Under the pieces are notes generated by a model, which did no database searches, was not told the DNA's origin, and was given only the letters and a program-made list of their open reading frames with translations. Positions 28,195 to 36,895 of a stretch of DNA of 64,000 bases are shown piece by piece; the stretch's first letter is position 1; every line of letters starts with the position of its first letter. Source of the stretch: Colwellia sp. Arc7-635 (GTDB taxonomy: Bacteria; Pseudomonadota; Gammaproteobacteria; Enterobacterales; Alteromonadaceae); NCBI RefSeq assembly GCF_003971255.1, contig NZ_CP034660.1, positions 3,472,001-3,536,000 of the forward strand. Direction: 5' to 3'. The position numbers were made by a program, and so were the translations under genes.

Positions 28195-29385
28195 TTACAG
28201 AAGGTTATTAATCATTAACTCAGGATTAATATCTGCTTCATAATCAACACCTGTTACATCAAAACCGAACAACTTCAAAAACTCTTGGTGATAACCAACA
28301 TAATCAGTTAACTCATCAATAGTATCGCTATCAACGGTATTCCAAATATCAGTCACGCGTTTTTGTACGCTGTCTTCAAGCTCTTTGTTGTTTTGGCGTA
28401 AGCGCCCTGCTTCATCAATAATCGGATTTTTTCCGTATATATTATCTCTGAATAAACCTTGGATCTGCTCAATACAACCTTCGTATGTACCATCAGCTTT
28501 CATAACTTTAAACATCGCTGAAATATACAAAGGCATAATTGGAATAGCAGAGCTTGCTTGCGTTACCACCGCATTTAGTGATGTAACATAAGCTTCGCCG
28601 TTAATAGCGGCAGTCGATGCTTTAATTGCTGTTGAGGCACGATCTAAATCTTCTTTCGCACGGCCAATAGTGGCATGCCCGTATATTGGCCATGTTAATT
28701 CTTTGCCAATATAAGTATAAGCTACTGTTTTGAAACCCTTAGCTAATACACCTGCATCACTGAGTACTTTGATCCAAAGTTCCCAATCAGCGCCGCCCAT
28801 GACATCAATAGTACCTTGGATTTCGGCTTCTGATGCAGCTTCAACGGATACTGAATCAATAACTCGTTTAGAAGTATTTAAGTTTTTCGTCGTAACACTT
28901 TTACCAATAGGTTTTAGCGCCGAAGCATATACTTCACCTGTATCGGGATCAGTACGACGTGGAGACGCTAAACTGTAAACAATCAGGTCAATCTCACCTA
29001 ATTCTGCTTTAATGGTTTCTATAGCTTTAGCTTTAATTTCATGCGAAAAAGCATCGCCATTAATGTTTTTTGACCAAATACCTGCGGCATCAGCGGCAGT
29101 TTGAAATGCAGCGGTATTATACCAACCCGCTGATGCCGTTTTTCTTTCTGTTGGCGGTTTTTCAAAGAAAATGCCCAATGTTTTAGCGGCATTACCAAAA
29201 GCAGCAGTAATTCGAGATGACAAGCCGTAGCCTGTTGATGCACCAATAACTAATACGTTTTTAGGCTTAACATCAGCTTGAGGCTGACTTTTCACATAAG
29301 AGATTTGCTCATTTACATGCGCTGCACAACCGGCAGGGTGAGCATTAGTACAAATAAAACCACGAATTTTTGGTTTAATAACCAT
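28195..29385 (-). CDS. fabV: Enoyl-ACP/trans-2-enoyl-CoA reductase FabV
   Basis: 396 residues, the normal length for FabV, a large SDR-like enzyme that performs the last, NADH-dependent reduction of fatty acid elongation. The N-terminus reads MVIKPKIRGFICTNAHPAGC, the cofactor motif is VLVIGASTGYGLSSRI, and DLIVYSLASPRRTDP follows. The catalytic region shows TYIGKELTWPIYGHATIGRAK with the long-spaced Tyr and Lys of FabV. An AAGGT ribosome site precedes the ATG. It is monocistronic with its own terminator. No fabI is seen in this window. Confidence 0.96.
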   Translation of the reverse strand: MVIKPKIRGFICTNAHPAGCAAHVNEQISYVKSQPQADVKPKNVLVIGASTGYGLSSRITAAFGNAAKTLGIFFEKPPTERKTASAGWYNTAAFQTAADAAGIWSKNINGDAFSHEIKAKAIETIKAELGEIDLIVYSLASPRRTDPDTGEVYASALKPIGKSVTTKNLNTSKRVIDSVSVEAASEAEIQGTIDVMGGADWELWIKVLSDAGVLAKGFKTVAYTYIGKELTWPIYGHATIGRAKEDLDRASTAIKASTAAINGEAYVTSLNAVVTQASSAIPIMPLYISAMFKVMKADGTYEGCIEQIQGLFRDNIYGKNPIIDEAGRLRQNNKELEDSVQKRVTDIWNTVDSDTIDELTDYVGYHQEFLKLFGFDVTGVDYEADINPELMINNLL

Positions 29386-29690
29386 AACGATACCTTCTTA
29401 GCGAAGCTTTAAAGTTCCTCTAACTTATAAGACTAAATCATAGTGTTATAAGAAGGCCTTATTTAAAGCAACAATTTGAGTTTAAAAAATACTTAGCAAA
29501 AATAACCAAGCTTAATTTACTGTCTAAATATAAAATTGCCAACTAGTTTACTCTGGCTTTACCCATCAAGAGGTGCGACCAGTGATGCTATTTATGAGTA
29601 TTTTACAATATTTGCCAATATTGCTGCCTAATATCAGCTAATACTAACTAATAACCTACAATATTTTCAAAAAACTGCTCACCACTTCAT
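29386..29690. other. fabV upstream region
   Basis: About 300 bp. A near-palindrome cttataag ... ttataag lies within 70 bp of the fabV start and could be an operator. Nothing else recognised before the MITE-like element. Confidence 0.4.
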
Positions 29691-29691
29691 T

Positions 29692-30008
29692 ATATACCCA
29701 AGCCACTTGAAGATGCAGGATTCAGCAAGTCGAGAAAGGGTTAGCACCAAGGCATTGATTGAAGAGAATGGTTGTTCCATTGTCGAAATCAATAACGCTG
29801 GAGATGACCCTTTATCGTCTTGCCCAAAGGGAGCTAAGCTAGAAAACCAGCTCCGCGTTGCATACATGGATGTATGTACTTAGCTTTTGTCTGGAGCAAA
29901 AAAGCTGTGCAGCACTTGATAAGGGAATAACCATTGTCTACGTACTGCGCCTTGATCTGATTTCCTAGCTTAGCTCTGAAACTGCATTTTCAAGTGGCTT
30001 GGGTATAT
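29692..30008. mobile_element. MITE-like element, copy B (317 bp) with nested 49-bp insert
   Basis: Same element as 19989-20256: left end atatacccaagccacttgaa, right end ttcaagtggcttgggtatat, here with longer and near-perfect terminal inverted repeats (about 26 bp). TA dinucleotides flank both ends, which would suit a TA target site. The whole length difference between copies is one 49-bp block starting tacatggatgtatgtactta, placed after ccgcgttgca and ending gtgca, so a short gca/tgca repeat flanks it. No transposase. Confidence 0.85.
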
Positions 30009-30057
30009 AACTGAGCTATCATGATCTTGTTATCACATGCTAATTACAAGTGCGCAT

Positions 30058-30086
30058 AAAAAAACCGTTAATATGACATTAACGGT
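30058..30086 (-). terminator. Terminator after bolA
   Basis: Stem accgttaat/attaacggt (30064-30072 and 30078-30086), loop atgac, followed on the minus strand by a seven-T run. It lies 37 bp past the bolA stop. Confidence 0.9.
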
Positions 30087-30122
30087 GTACAAGTAAGTAA
30101 CGTGCATAAATTTAGGCAGAAT

Positions 30123-30446
30123 TTATCCGGTTTTTTTGCTGCCCCCTAAACACTTAGGAGATAAAGGCGTGTTATCAGCATAATAGTTATCCCACTCTTT
30201 TTCAGTATAGGTATGTAATGCTAATGCATGAATGCTATCAGCAAGCTCAGTTGCTAATAAGGCATTAATTGCACGATGGCGCTTAATTAAACGCTCACCT
30301 TCAAAGTCTTTAGAAACAATAATAACTTTAAAGTGTGACTCGCTGCCTGGTGCCACATTATGTTGATGACTTTCATTAATGACATCGAGATGAAGGGGTG
30401 AGAAAGCAGAAAGTAATTTTTCTTCGATAACAGCTTCTATTTTCAT
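30123..30446 (-). CDS. bolA: BolA family protein
   Basis: 107 residues. The BolA fold is clear: an N-terminal helix (IEEKLLSAFSPLHLDVINES), the conserved histidine in SHQHN, the strand HFKVIIVSKDFEG, then RHRAINALLATEL and HALALHTYTEKEW with the invariant C-terminal His. BolA proteins act as transcription regulators and as partners of monothiol glutaredoxins in Fe-S handling. Its neighbourhood (yajG-like and ampG a few kb away) resembles bolA-yajG-ampG in enterobacteria, though here it is on the opposite strand. The tail carries CLGGSKK. Confidence 0.95.
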   Translation of the reverse strand: MKIEAVIEEKLLSAFSPLHLDVINESHQHNVAPGSESHFKVIIVSKDFEGERLIKRHRAINALLATELADSIHALALHTYTEKEWDNYYADNTPLSPKCLGGSKKTG

Positions 30447-30673
30447 AGTGTATTCCCTGAGGTTGATCGGCTAATGGATCACCTTTAATTTTAGTCGTTA
30501 CTGGTAATTATGCCATCTATCTAGACGGCTGACAGTGTTATTTTTAGGATTTTTATCGTCTAAGGATGCACAAAAATCAATTTTAATTACATACTCTACG
30601 AAAGGTCAAATTTATACGGCGTTGAAATGGCTCTAGCTCTTTTAGGCAGCAATGTTGCCAGAAGTATTGTGTT

Positions 30674-31160
30674 TATCTTCGCATAATCAATAAGCTAATA
30701 GGTTCAAGAATAACACTCACTATTTCCTTACTAATAATATGCTTAAGCTGAAAATCACGTTCAGTACCAAATGACAAAGACGCAATAATAGGCAGGTTTT
30801 CAACTCAGGTTCATCATCACTATGCCAACCGACGCTATCATTTTGATCACGATATAAATTAGCTAATACAGCATTAAAATCATGTTGACAGTAACGGTTA
30901 ACGCTCTCTTTCAAAGCTAATAAGCAGCCAGGCAAGGCTCAGCCGTTAATGTTATATTTTAATAACGATAATTCAGTTGATTGTCACCATACCAAGCTTG
31001 TAATCTTGGGATTTTCATCACTTTCCAAACATTTTAATCTCGTCATGACGCCGAGCTAAGCTTTGTACTAGATCAATTAAAAATAACGGATGTTTCATCT
31101 AAAGAATAAAAGTTTTCGATATAATCAATATCAGCGTCAGGCCCTATAATTTCATATTAA
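30674..31160 (-). pseudogene. Decayed AlkB-family dioxygenase gene
   Basis: The minus strand can be read as an AlkB-like 2-oxoglutarate/Fe(II) DNA-repair dioxygenase only by changing frame. Pieces in order: PDADIDYIENFYS, LARRHDEIKMFGK, MKIPRLQAWYGDNQLNYRY, LLALKESVNRYCQHDF, LANLYRDQNDSVGWHSDDEP (with the iron-binding His and Asp), and NLPIIASLSFGTERDFQ to the end MRR. At least three frame changes and one in-frame stop (after RY) separate them. The gene is clearly dead. Confidence 0.8.
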
Positions 31161-31294
31161 TAGCACTCCCGTTGAACTTTTGTGATTCCCTTTAGCCTTA
31201 TTAGCGCTATTATCTCGATAAATTCCGCAATTAACTAGCCCGAAATGCTAAACTTTGTCACAATATCACTCTCGCCAACTAGACTTATACAGCC

Positions 31295-32449
31295 ATGATC
31301 AGCCCTTTTATTATCAATGACAAAAATCTTTTTCTCGATCGTTTCCCAACAGGACAAGTTAATCGCAGTCTACAAGCTTGGGATGCCGCAGATGAATATC
31401 TTATTAATTATCTACAGCAAGAGCACACACCGTCTGATGAACAAGAGCCTGAGCCAAAAAAAATACTAATTTTTAATGACAGTTTTGGCACGTTAAGCTG
31501 TAATTTATCTCAGCACCAATTATATTGCGTTAATGACTCTTATTTAAGTCATCAAGGCATTGAGCACAATTTGGAGCAAAATAGTTTATCAGACGAGCAT
31601 ATTACCTTGCTTAGTAGTCTTGATGATTTACCTAGCGACATCAATATCGTGCTTTATAAAATTCCCAAAGGTAAAGGGCTATTGTGTCAGCAGTTAACTA
31701 AAATAAAACAACAACTCAATAAAGATGTGGTTTTTATTGCTGCGGATCGCGCCAAGGAAATACACAGTTCGACGTTAAAATTATTTGAAAACTATCTAGG
31801 GACAACAACGACTTCTTTAGCGGTTAAAAAAGCTCGTCTTGTTTTTTGTCAATTGGATAATGACAAAGCGCTTTCGGCTAGTTTTCTAACATCATGGCCA
31901 TTAGAGAATACTGATTTTACTTTACATAATCATGCGAACGTTTACGCCAGAGAAAAACTTGATATTGGTGCCCGTTACTTTATGCAAAATTTGCCTAATG
32001 TAGCAAAAGATAGTCAAGTTATTGATCTAGGCTGCGGCAATGGTGTCATTGGCTTACAGGTGTTATCAAAACAACCTGAAGCGCATGTGCATTTTATTGA
32101 TGAGTCATATATGGCTATTGCTTCTGCTGAGTTAAATATTACTGAAAATTTACCAACGGCATTAGAGCAATGTCAATTTCAAGTAAACGATTGTTTAACA
32201 AGTGTTGAAGGCGGTAGTGTCGATTTAATTTTATGTAACCCTCCATTTCATCAACAAACCGCCACGACAGATCACATTGCATGGCAAATGTTTAAAGACA
32301 GCCATCGCGTGTTAAAGAAAGGCGGTGAGCTACGTATTATTGGTAATCGTCAACTCGGCTATCACATCAAATTACAACGCATTTTTGGCAACGAAAAGCT
32401 CATTGCTAGTAATGATAAGTTTGTTACTATTTCAGCAATAAAGCGTTAA
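31295..32449 (+). CDS. rlmG: 23S rRNA (guanine-N2)-methyltransferase RlmG
   Basis: 384 residues. The N-terminal non-catalytic domain begins with RFPTGQVNRSLQAWDAADEYL, which fits RlmG better than RsmC. The C-terminal SAM-dependent domain has the glycine motif DLGCGNGVIGLQ (about 247-258) and the catalytic LCNPPFHQQ motif (near 312). HNHANVYAREKLDIGARYF links the two. RlmG makes m2G1835 in 23S rRNA. The gene starts about 35 bp downstream of a small AT-rich leader and is followed by yajG-like and cyclophilin genes on the same strand with 29-30 bp gaps, so a short operon is likely. Confidence 0.92.
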   Translation: MISPFIINDKNLFLDRFPTGQVNRSLQAWDAADEYLINYLQQEHTPSDEQEPEPKKILIFNDSFGTLSCNLSQHQLYCVNDSYLSHQGIEHNLEQNSLSDEHITLLSSLDDLPSDINIVLYKIPKGKGLLCQQLTKIKQQLNKDVVFIAADRAKEIHSSTLKLFENYLGTTTTSLAVKKARLVFCQLDNDKALSASFLTSWPLENTDFTLHNHANVYAREKLDIGARYFMQNLPNVAKDSQVIDLGCGNGVIGLQVLSKQPEAHVHFIDESYMAIASAELNITENLPTALEQCQFQVNDCLTSVEGGSVDLILCNPPFHQQTATTDHIAWQMFKDSHRVLKKGGELRIIGNRQLGYHIKLQRIFGNEKLIASNDKFVTISAIKR

Positions 32450-32478
32450 CTTTATTAATTTACTATTAAGAATCCTAT

Positions 32479-33048
32479 ATGAAATCAGCCATAATTAAGT
32501 TACTAATTTTAGGCGCAACTAGCTTATTCTTTGCATGTAGTTCGCCAATAAAACACGTTATTGTCAGTCCAGAAATAAGTATTGTTGGTAGTAACCTTTA
32601 TCAAAACAAACAAGCACAACTGAGCTTTAGCGATTTACGTCGTTCAAATCATATTGTGCAAATTTTGCGTAGCAATCAAGCAGCAGAACTATATTCGCCT
32701 CAACAATCACTGGTTAGCACTGTCGAAAGTTCACTTACTTCAGCATTAAAAGCGAATGGACTAAGTGTGCAACCATTAGCGACTAATCAGATTGAAGTTA
32801 TTATTGATAATGCAATGGTTAGTGTTCATCAAGAGTTATTAAAATATACCGCTAACAATGAAATGAACGTTCGTGTTGTCGTTAATAACAGTCAAGGCAC
32901 GCTAACAAAAGCCTTTAGAGTAACAGGTAAGAGCAATGGCCCATTCAAAGCAGACCTTGCTGTATTAGAACGAGATTTTAATCAGCAGTTAGCGACATTA
33001 TTAACACAAATTGTTCAAAATGATGAATTACAAAGCTTTATTCAATAA
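32479..33048 (+). CDS. YajG-family lipoprotein
   Basis: 189 residues with signal peptide ending LFFACSS (lipidated Cys about 20). The body (KQAQLSFSDLRRSNHIVQIL, ESSLTSALKANGLSV) matches the YajG layout of small periplasmic lipoproteins encoded next to ampG. Role unknown in E. coli too. It starts 29 bp after rlmG and precedes a cyclophilin gene, probably one transcription unit. Confidence 0.85.
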   Translation: MKSAIIKLLILGATSLFFACSSPIKHVIVSPEISIVGSNLYQNKQAQLSFSDLRRSNHIVQILRSNQAAELYSPQQSLVSTVESSLTSALKANGLSVQPLATNQIEVIIDNAMVSVHQELLKYTANNEMNVRVVVNNSQGTLTKAFRVTGKSNGPFKADLAVLERDFNQQLATLLTQIVQNDELQSFIQ

Positions 33049-33078
33049 CCACATAATTTGTAGCACAAAGGAAAACGA

Positions 33079-33660
33079 ATGAGATTTTTTGCCGTTATAC
33101 TATTTTTACTTTCACTTACCTGCAATGCAAAGAACTTAACTATTGATCCTGACAATTTATTCCCGCAGGTAAAGTTAGAAACCTCGATGGGCATAATTAT
33201 TGTTGAACTTGATAGAGTGCGCGCGCCTATTACAGTGAATAACTTTTTGACTTACGTAGTTAGCGGTGAATATGACAACACAATTTTTCATCGTATTGTT
33301 CCCGCATTTATTGTTCAAGGTGGTGGTTACAATCAAGACTTTGAGCTTCAAAAAGTTAATGAAAACATCGTCAATGAATCAGGCAACGGCTTAAAAAATG
33401 AAATAGGCTCGATTGCCATGGCACAGGAACGTCGCCCGCATACCGCTAATAGACAATTTTTCTTTAACGTTGCCGACAATACCACTTTAGATCCCGGTAG
33501 ACGTTGGGGCTATGCTGTTTTTGGTGCGGTCATTGAAGGACAGAGCGTCATAGATGCGATGGCGTTAGTAACAACAAATTATAATGATGAAATGGATTGG
33601 GAAAATGTCCCAATTAAGCCCATTATGCTTATTAAGGCGAGTTTATTACCCGCAATATAA
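33079..33660 (+). CDS. Periplasmic peptidyl-prolyl cis-trans isomerase (cyclophilin)
   Basis: 193 residues, signal peptide of about 17 residues ending CNA. The cyclophilin core shows VKLETSMGIIIVELD, APITVNNFLTYV, the catalytic FHRIVPAFIVQGGG (Arg and the FIVQGG strand), and the QFFFNVADN segment. Size and motifs match the PpiA type of bacterial periplasmic folding helper. It has a GGAAA ribosome site and lies 30 bp after the YajG-like gene. Confidence 0.93.
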   Translation: MRFFAVILFLLSLTCNAKNLTIDPDNLFPQVKLETSMGIIIVELDRVRAPITVNNFLTYVVSGEYDNTIFHRIVPAFIVQGGGYNQDFELQKVNENIVNESGNGLKNEIGSIAMAQERRPHTANRQFFFNVADNTTLDPGRRWGYAVFGAVIEGQSVIDAMALVTTNYNDEMDWENVPIKPIMLIKASLLPAI

Positions 33661-34004
33661 GCACGAACATAACGCCAATAACAAATAGGGTCGGAGCATA
33701 GCTCTAACGGCCCTTCATCCAACAAAAAAACCTTACCTATAAAAACCTAAAATGTAAAACCACCGAATAATCATTAGATAACAAATGGTTATAATATTTA
33801 CATTGTCTGTATCATAGTATTAACTCAGCCAACCTACATTTCAGTTACATTTTCGTTACAAATCTATACGCTTTTAACTTTGACATTGCTGCTTTTATCT
33901 ACGATAACTATACCGTATTACAGGGCATCACTAGGCGATTTATACGGATATTTCTACTTAGCTAACCACGTCTTCTTGTACATTAGCAAATAAGGAATTC
34001 CATC
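33661..34004. other. Intergenic stretch, nothing recognised
   Basis: About 340 bp between the cyclophilin gene and a conserved hypothetical. No gene or clear terminator; probably holds the promoter of the next gene. Confidence 0.4.
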
Positions 34005-34331
34005 ATGGTTGAACATTTTATTAATGAAAAAATAACTCAAATTAGAGCTTATATTACCGCAGTAGTTAACCGTTCGTTACACCATACAGAGCTTGATATA
34101 TTTGTCGATAACACAATGGCAGAGTGGACGTTGCTTAACGTGCATGACGAAACTCCAAGCAATGCTAGAGAACGTGTGTTTTGGCATGTTATACATGAGT
34201 TAAGCCTGCATACAGCGAAGAAGTTTGATAGTGATTTATATTTTAAAAGTGAAATGTCTACCTGTTTAGATTTCTTCTCCGGTGTTGGCAGTTATCCTAT
34301 TGATTGTATTGGTTGGCGCCCATTGCCTTAA
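34005..34331 (+). CDS. Small cytoplasmic protein of unknown function
   Basis: 108 residues, no signal peptide or membrane helix, slightly acidic, with many His and Trp (WTLLNVHDETPSNARERVFWHVIHELSLH) and a C-terminal half containing two Cys. An AAGGA ribosome site precedes the ATG at 34005. I do not recognise a family. Codon use resembles its neighbours, so I think it is a real gene. It stands alone between the cyclophilin gene and ampG. Confidence 0.7.
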   Translation: MVEHFINEKITQIRAYITAVVNRSLHHTELDIFVDNTMAEWTLLNVHDETPSNARERVFWHVIHELSLHTAKKFDSDLYFKSEMSTCLDFFSGVGSYPIDCIGWRPLP

Positions 34332-34548
34332 ATCGAGTCTGTGAACACTATTTTAGCTGTTGAACATAGCTTTATTTACAGAGCTATTCACAAGTTAACT
34401 TTAAATACTTACTGTGAAAACTAATACGTGGACATGTTTTCACTCATATATGTAACTAATTTCCACCTACAACAGATTAAACTTCTGTTTACTAATACAT
34501 TTTGATAGCCTAAGCGCACGACCTCCTCGCATTTATTAGGCTTTAGCA

Positions 34549-35808
34549 ATGCAGTCTCCAACTTTTAAGCAAGCAATATTTAATCGTCGCATGCTAATTT
34601 GTATTTTTACTGGCTTTAGCTCTGGCCTACCCTTATTTATTCTCTATCAACTAGTTCCTGGTTGGTTGCGATCAGAGGGCGTCAGCTTAGCTGAAATAGG
34701 TCTATTCTCACTTATTGGTATACCTTATGTATGGAAGTTTATTTGGTCTCCTCTCATGGACCGATATTCCCTCCCAGTGCTCGGTCGCCGCCGCAGTTGG
34801 ATGTTACTAACACAAGTCTTATTATTATTCTCTATCGCTTCTTTTGGCTTTGTTGACCCTGTGATGAATATTTGGAGCGTTGCTTATTTAGCCGCTGCAG
34901 TCGCATTTTTTAGTGCCAGTCAAGATATCGTTCTCGATGCCTATAGACGAGAACTACTGCCAGAACATGAACTAGGTTTAGGCAACTCTATTCATGTTCA
35001 AGCTTACCGACTTTCAGGGCTAGTACCTGGGTCATTAGCCTTTATTCTTGCTGATCATATCAGCTGGCAATTAGTCTTCGTTATTGTTGCTGCTTTTATG
35101 CTGATTGGTATCTTACTTAGCTTATCGATAAAAGAGCTTAAGAATGCACCTCAAGCGCCTAAAACCTTACAAGATGCTGTTGTCCTGCCTTTTAAAGACT
35201 TCATCAGTAGAAAAGGTATAAAATCTGCTTTGCAAATTCTCGCCTTTTTGTTTTTATATAAACTTGGCGATAGTATGGCAACCGCCTTACAAACCCCATT
35301 TTTCATAGATTTAGGTTTTACAAAAACAGAAATTGGTGTCGTTGCGAAAACGGCTTCATTGATTGCGATGACCATTGGTTTAGCTGTCGGTGGTATCGTA
35401 ATGATTAAGTTAAGTATTAATCGAGCACTTTGGTTGTTCGGTTTTGTCCAGATAATCAGTATATTAGGTTTTGCCGCACTAGCAGAAATAGGTCATAACA
35501 CCTATGCTTTAGCTTTCGCAATGGGGTTTGAGTACTTGGGAGTTGGGCTTGGAACTGCAGCTTTTACTGCTTTTATTGCCAGAGCAACTAACCCTGCTTT
35601 TGCAGCCACACAGTTTGCCCTATTCACCGCATTAACCGCATTACCTAGAACATTTGCTAATGCCACAACAGGTGTCATTGTTGAACAAATTGGCTGGACT
35701 AATTTTTACTTTATTTGTACGGCATTAGCGATACCCGGTATGCTAATGTTATTAAAAGTTGCCCCATGGCGCGAGCCTTCTAAACCATTAACGCAGGAGA
35801 TAGCGTAA
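34549..35808 (+). CDS. ampG: AmpG-family MFS transporter (muropeptide permease)
   Basis: 419 residues with twelve predicted membrane helices. Family-typical segments: FTGFSSGLPLFILYQLVPGWL, IPYVWKFIWSPLMDRY, LGRRRSWMLLTQ, ASQDIVLDAYRRELL (QD-D motif of AmpG-like carriers) and TAFTAFIARATNPAFAATQFALFTAL. AmpG imports anhydro-muropeptides for cell-wall recycling. A small membrane protein gene starts 2 bp after its stop. Substrate is inferred from family and its yajG/bolA neighbourhood. Confidence 0.9.
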   Translation: MQSPTFKQAIFNRRMLICIFTGFSSGLPLFILYQLVPGWLRSEGVSLAEIGLFSLIGIPYVWKFIWSPLMDRYSLPVLGRRRSWMLLTQVLLLFSIASFGFVDPVMNIWSVAYLAAAVAFFSASQDIVLDAYRRELLPEHELGLGNSIHVQAYRLSGLVPGSLAFILADHISWQLVFVIVAAFMLIGILLSLSIKELKNAPQAPKTLQDAVVLPFKDFISRKGIKSALQILAFLFLYKLGDSMATALQTPFFIDLGFTKTEIGVVAKTASLIAMTIGLAVGGIVMIKLSINRALWLFGFVQIISILGFAALAEIGHNTYALAFAMGFEYLGVGLGTAAFTAFIARATNPAFAATQFALFTALTALPRTFANATTGVIVEQIGWTNFYFICTALAIPGMLMLLKVAPWREPSKPLTQEIA

Positions 35809-35810
35809 AT

Positions 35811-35981
35811 ATGATTCGACTATTTTTTCTGGTACCTATAATAATGTGCGCTATTTGGTATTGGTACTTACAAAACAACAATTACACCGTTAAACAAGGC
35901 TTGAAGGGCTTTGGTTATATTTTTGCATTTAATGGCACCATTATCGCTTTTTTCGTTTTAATGTTATTTTTGACCGATTAG
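35811..35981 (+). CDS. Small membrane protein downstream of ampG
   Basis: 56 residues with two hydrophobic segments (LFFLVPIIMCAIWYWYL and FGYIFAFNGTIIAFFVLMLFL) around a short polar loop. The ATG lies 2 bp after the ampG stop, and the ampG end contains an AGGAGATAG ribosome site, so it is coupled to ampG. I do not recognise a family; it might assist or regulate the transporter, which is inference. A terminator follows. Confidence 0.75.
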   Translation: MIRLFFLVPIIMCAIWYWYLQNNNYTVKQGLKGFGYIFAFNGTIIAFFVLMLFLTD

Positions 35982-36025
35982 TGCCTTATTCATTCTAGAT
36001 TCAGTAAACGTCCAAAAAATAGTAA

Positions 36026-36056
36026 TAAAAAAGCCGCTTTTTTAGCGGCTTTTTTC
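36026..36056. terminator. Bidirectional terminator
   Basis: Strong stem aaaaaagccgct/agcggctttttt with flanking A and T runs serves the plus-strand ampG unit and could also serve the minus-strand DUF1232 gene. Confidence 0.9.
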
Positions 36057-36066
36057 ACTTGATTTA

Positions 36067-36095
36067 ACAAAGTGAAGCTATTAACTTCACTTTGT
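36067..36095 (-). terminator. Hairpin directly after the DUF1232 gene
   Basis: Perfect 11-bp stem acaaagtgaag/cttcactttgt with a 7-nt loop, 9 bp beyond the stop at 36104. No strong T run of its own, but it precedes the bidirectional terminator at 36026-36056. Confidence 0.5.
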
Positions 36096-36103
36096 CATAT
36101 CAA

Positions 36104-36652
36104 TTAGAAAACTGAACGAAATCCAGAACGACCACTGCGACGACTAGAACGACGATTTCTCATTCTGCTGTGAAGCTCTCTACGCTTAGCATCTAACCAT
36201 TCATCACGAGTGATAGTTACATCGCCATTACGGCCTTCTTCACGTGTTCTATAGCTACAGAATTCTAAGAAAGCTTCAATGTCATCTTTAAGCTCTTCAG
36301 CAACCAATTCAATCATGATCGCATCGTCCAAAAACCCGAGTACTGGGATATGATCTGGAACTAAATCTTCTGGATCACTAAAGTAGGCTAAAGCACTTAA
36401 TACATCAGCACGTTCTTCTTCAGGTATTTTCCATTCAGCGTCTTCAATCATAGCGACTAAGGTCTCTAGTTTTTGAATTCTTTCGCTGACAAATGTAGGA
36501 ACATCGCCCTTAACATCTTGGCTAAGGCTTTTCGCATTAGCTAAAATATCGGCTTCGCTTAAGCTTTTTGCTCCCGACTTTGATTCTCTCATTACATTAC
36601 GAAAATGCTCTAAATCCGACTCTTTCAATTCGAAGGTAACTTCAAATGCCAT
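36104..36652 (-). CDS. DUF1232 (YkvA-like) protein with basic tail
   Basis: 182 residues. The N-terminal half is charged and helical (FELKESDLEHFRNVMRESK). The middle carries the YkvA/DUF1232 signature: ALAYFSDPEDLVPDHIPVLG then FLDDAIMIELV. The C-terminus is strongly basic (RRELHSRMRNRRSSRRSGR), which might bind nucleic acid. The DUF1232 domain often sits at the membrane, but this version has little hydrophobicity. Function unknown. Confidence 0.85.
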   Translation of the reverse strand: MAFEVTFELKESDLEHFRNVMRESKSGAKSLSEADILANAKSLSQDVKGDVPTFVSERIQKLETLVAMIEDAEWKIPEEERADVLSALAYFSDPEDLVPDHIPVLGFLDDAIMIELVAEELKDDIEAFLEFCSYRTREEGRNGDVTITRDEWLDAKRRELHSRMRNRRSSRRSGRSGFRSVF

Positions 36653-36895
36653 TATAATTCTCCTGCTATTTGGCTTATTTTTATCAGTAACACCTTAAAT
36701 TTAACAGAACATTATCAATACAGCACTAAAGATATACAAAATATTAACGATAATTTGTAAGTAGAAGTTCTTTATACCAGCAACTTGTGCATATAAAGAG
36801 CATTTTTCATCAAAAATACTTTATATAAATCATATTTGCGTGAGAAAAATTCAGTGTTATGATGCTAAGTAATTGTTTTATTTACTTCAAATATT

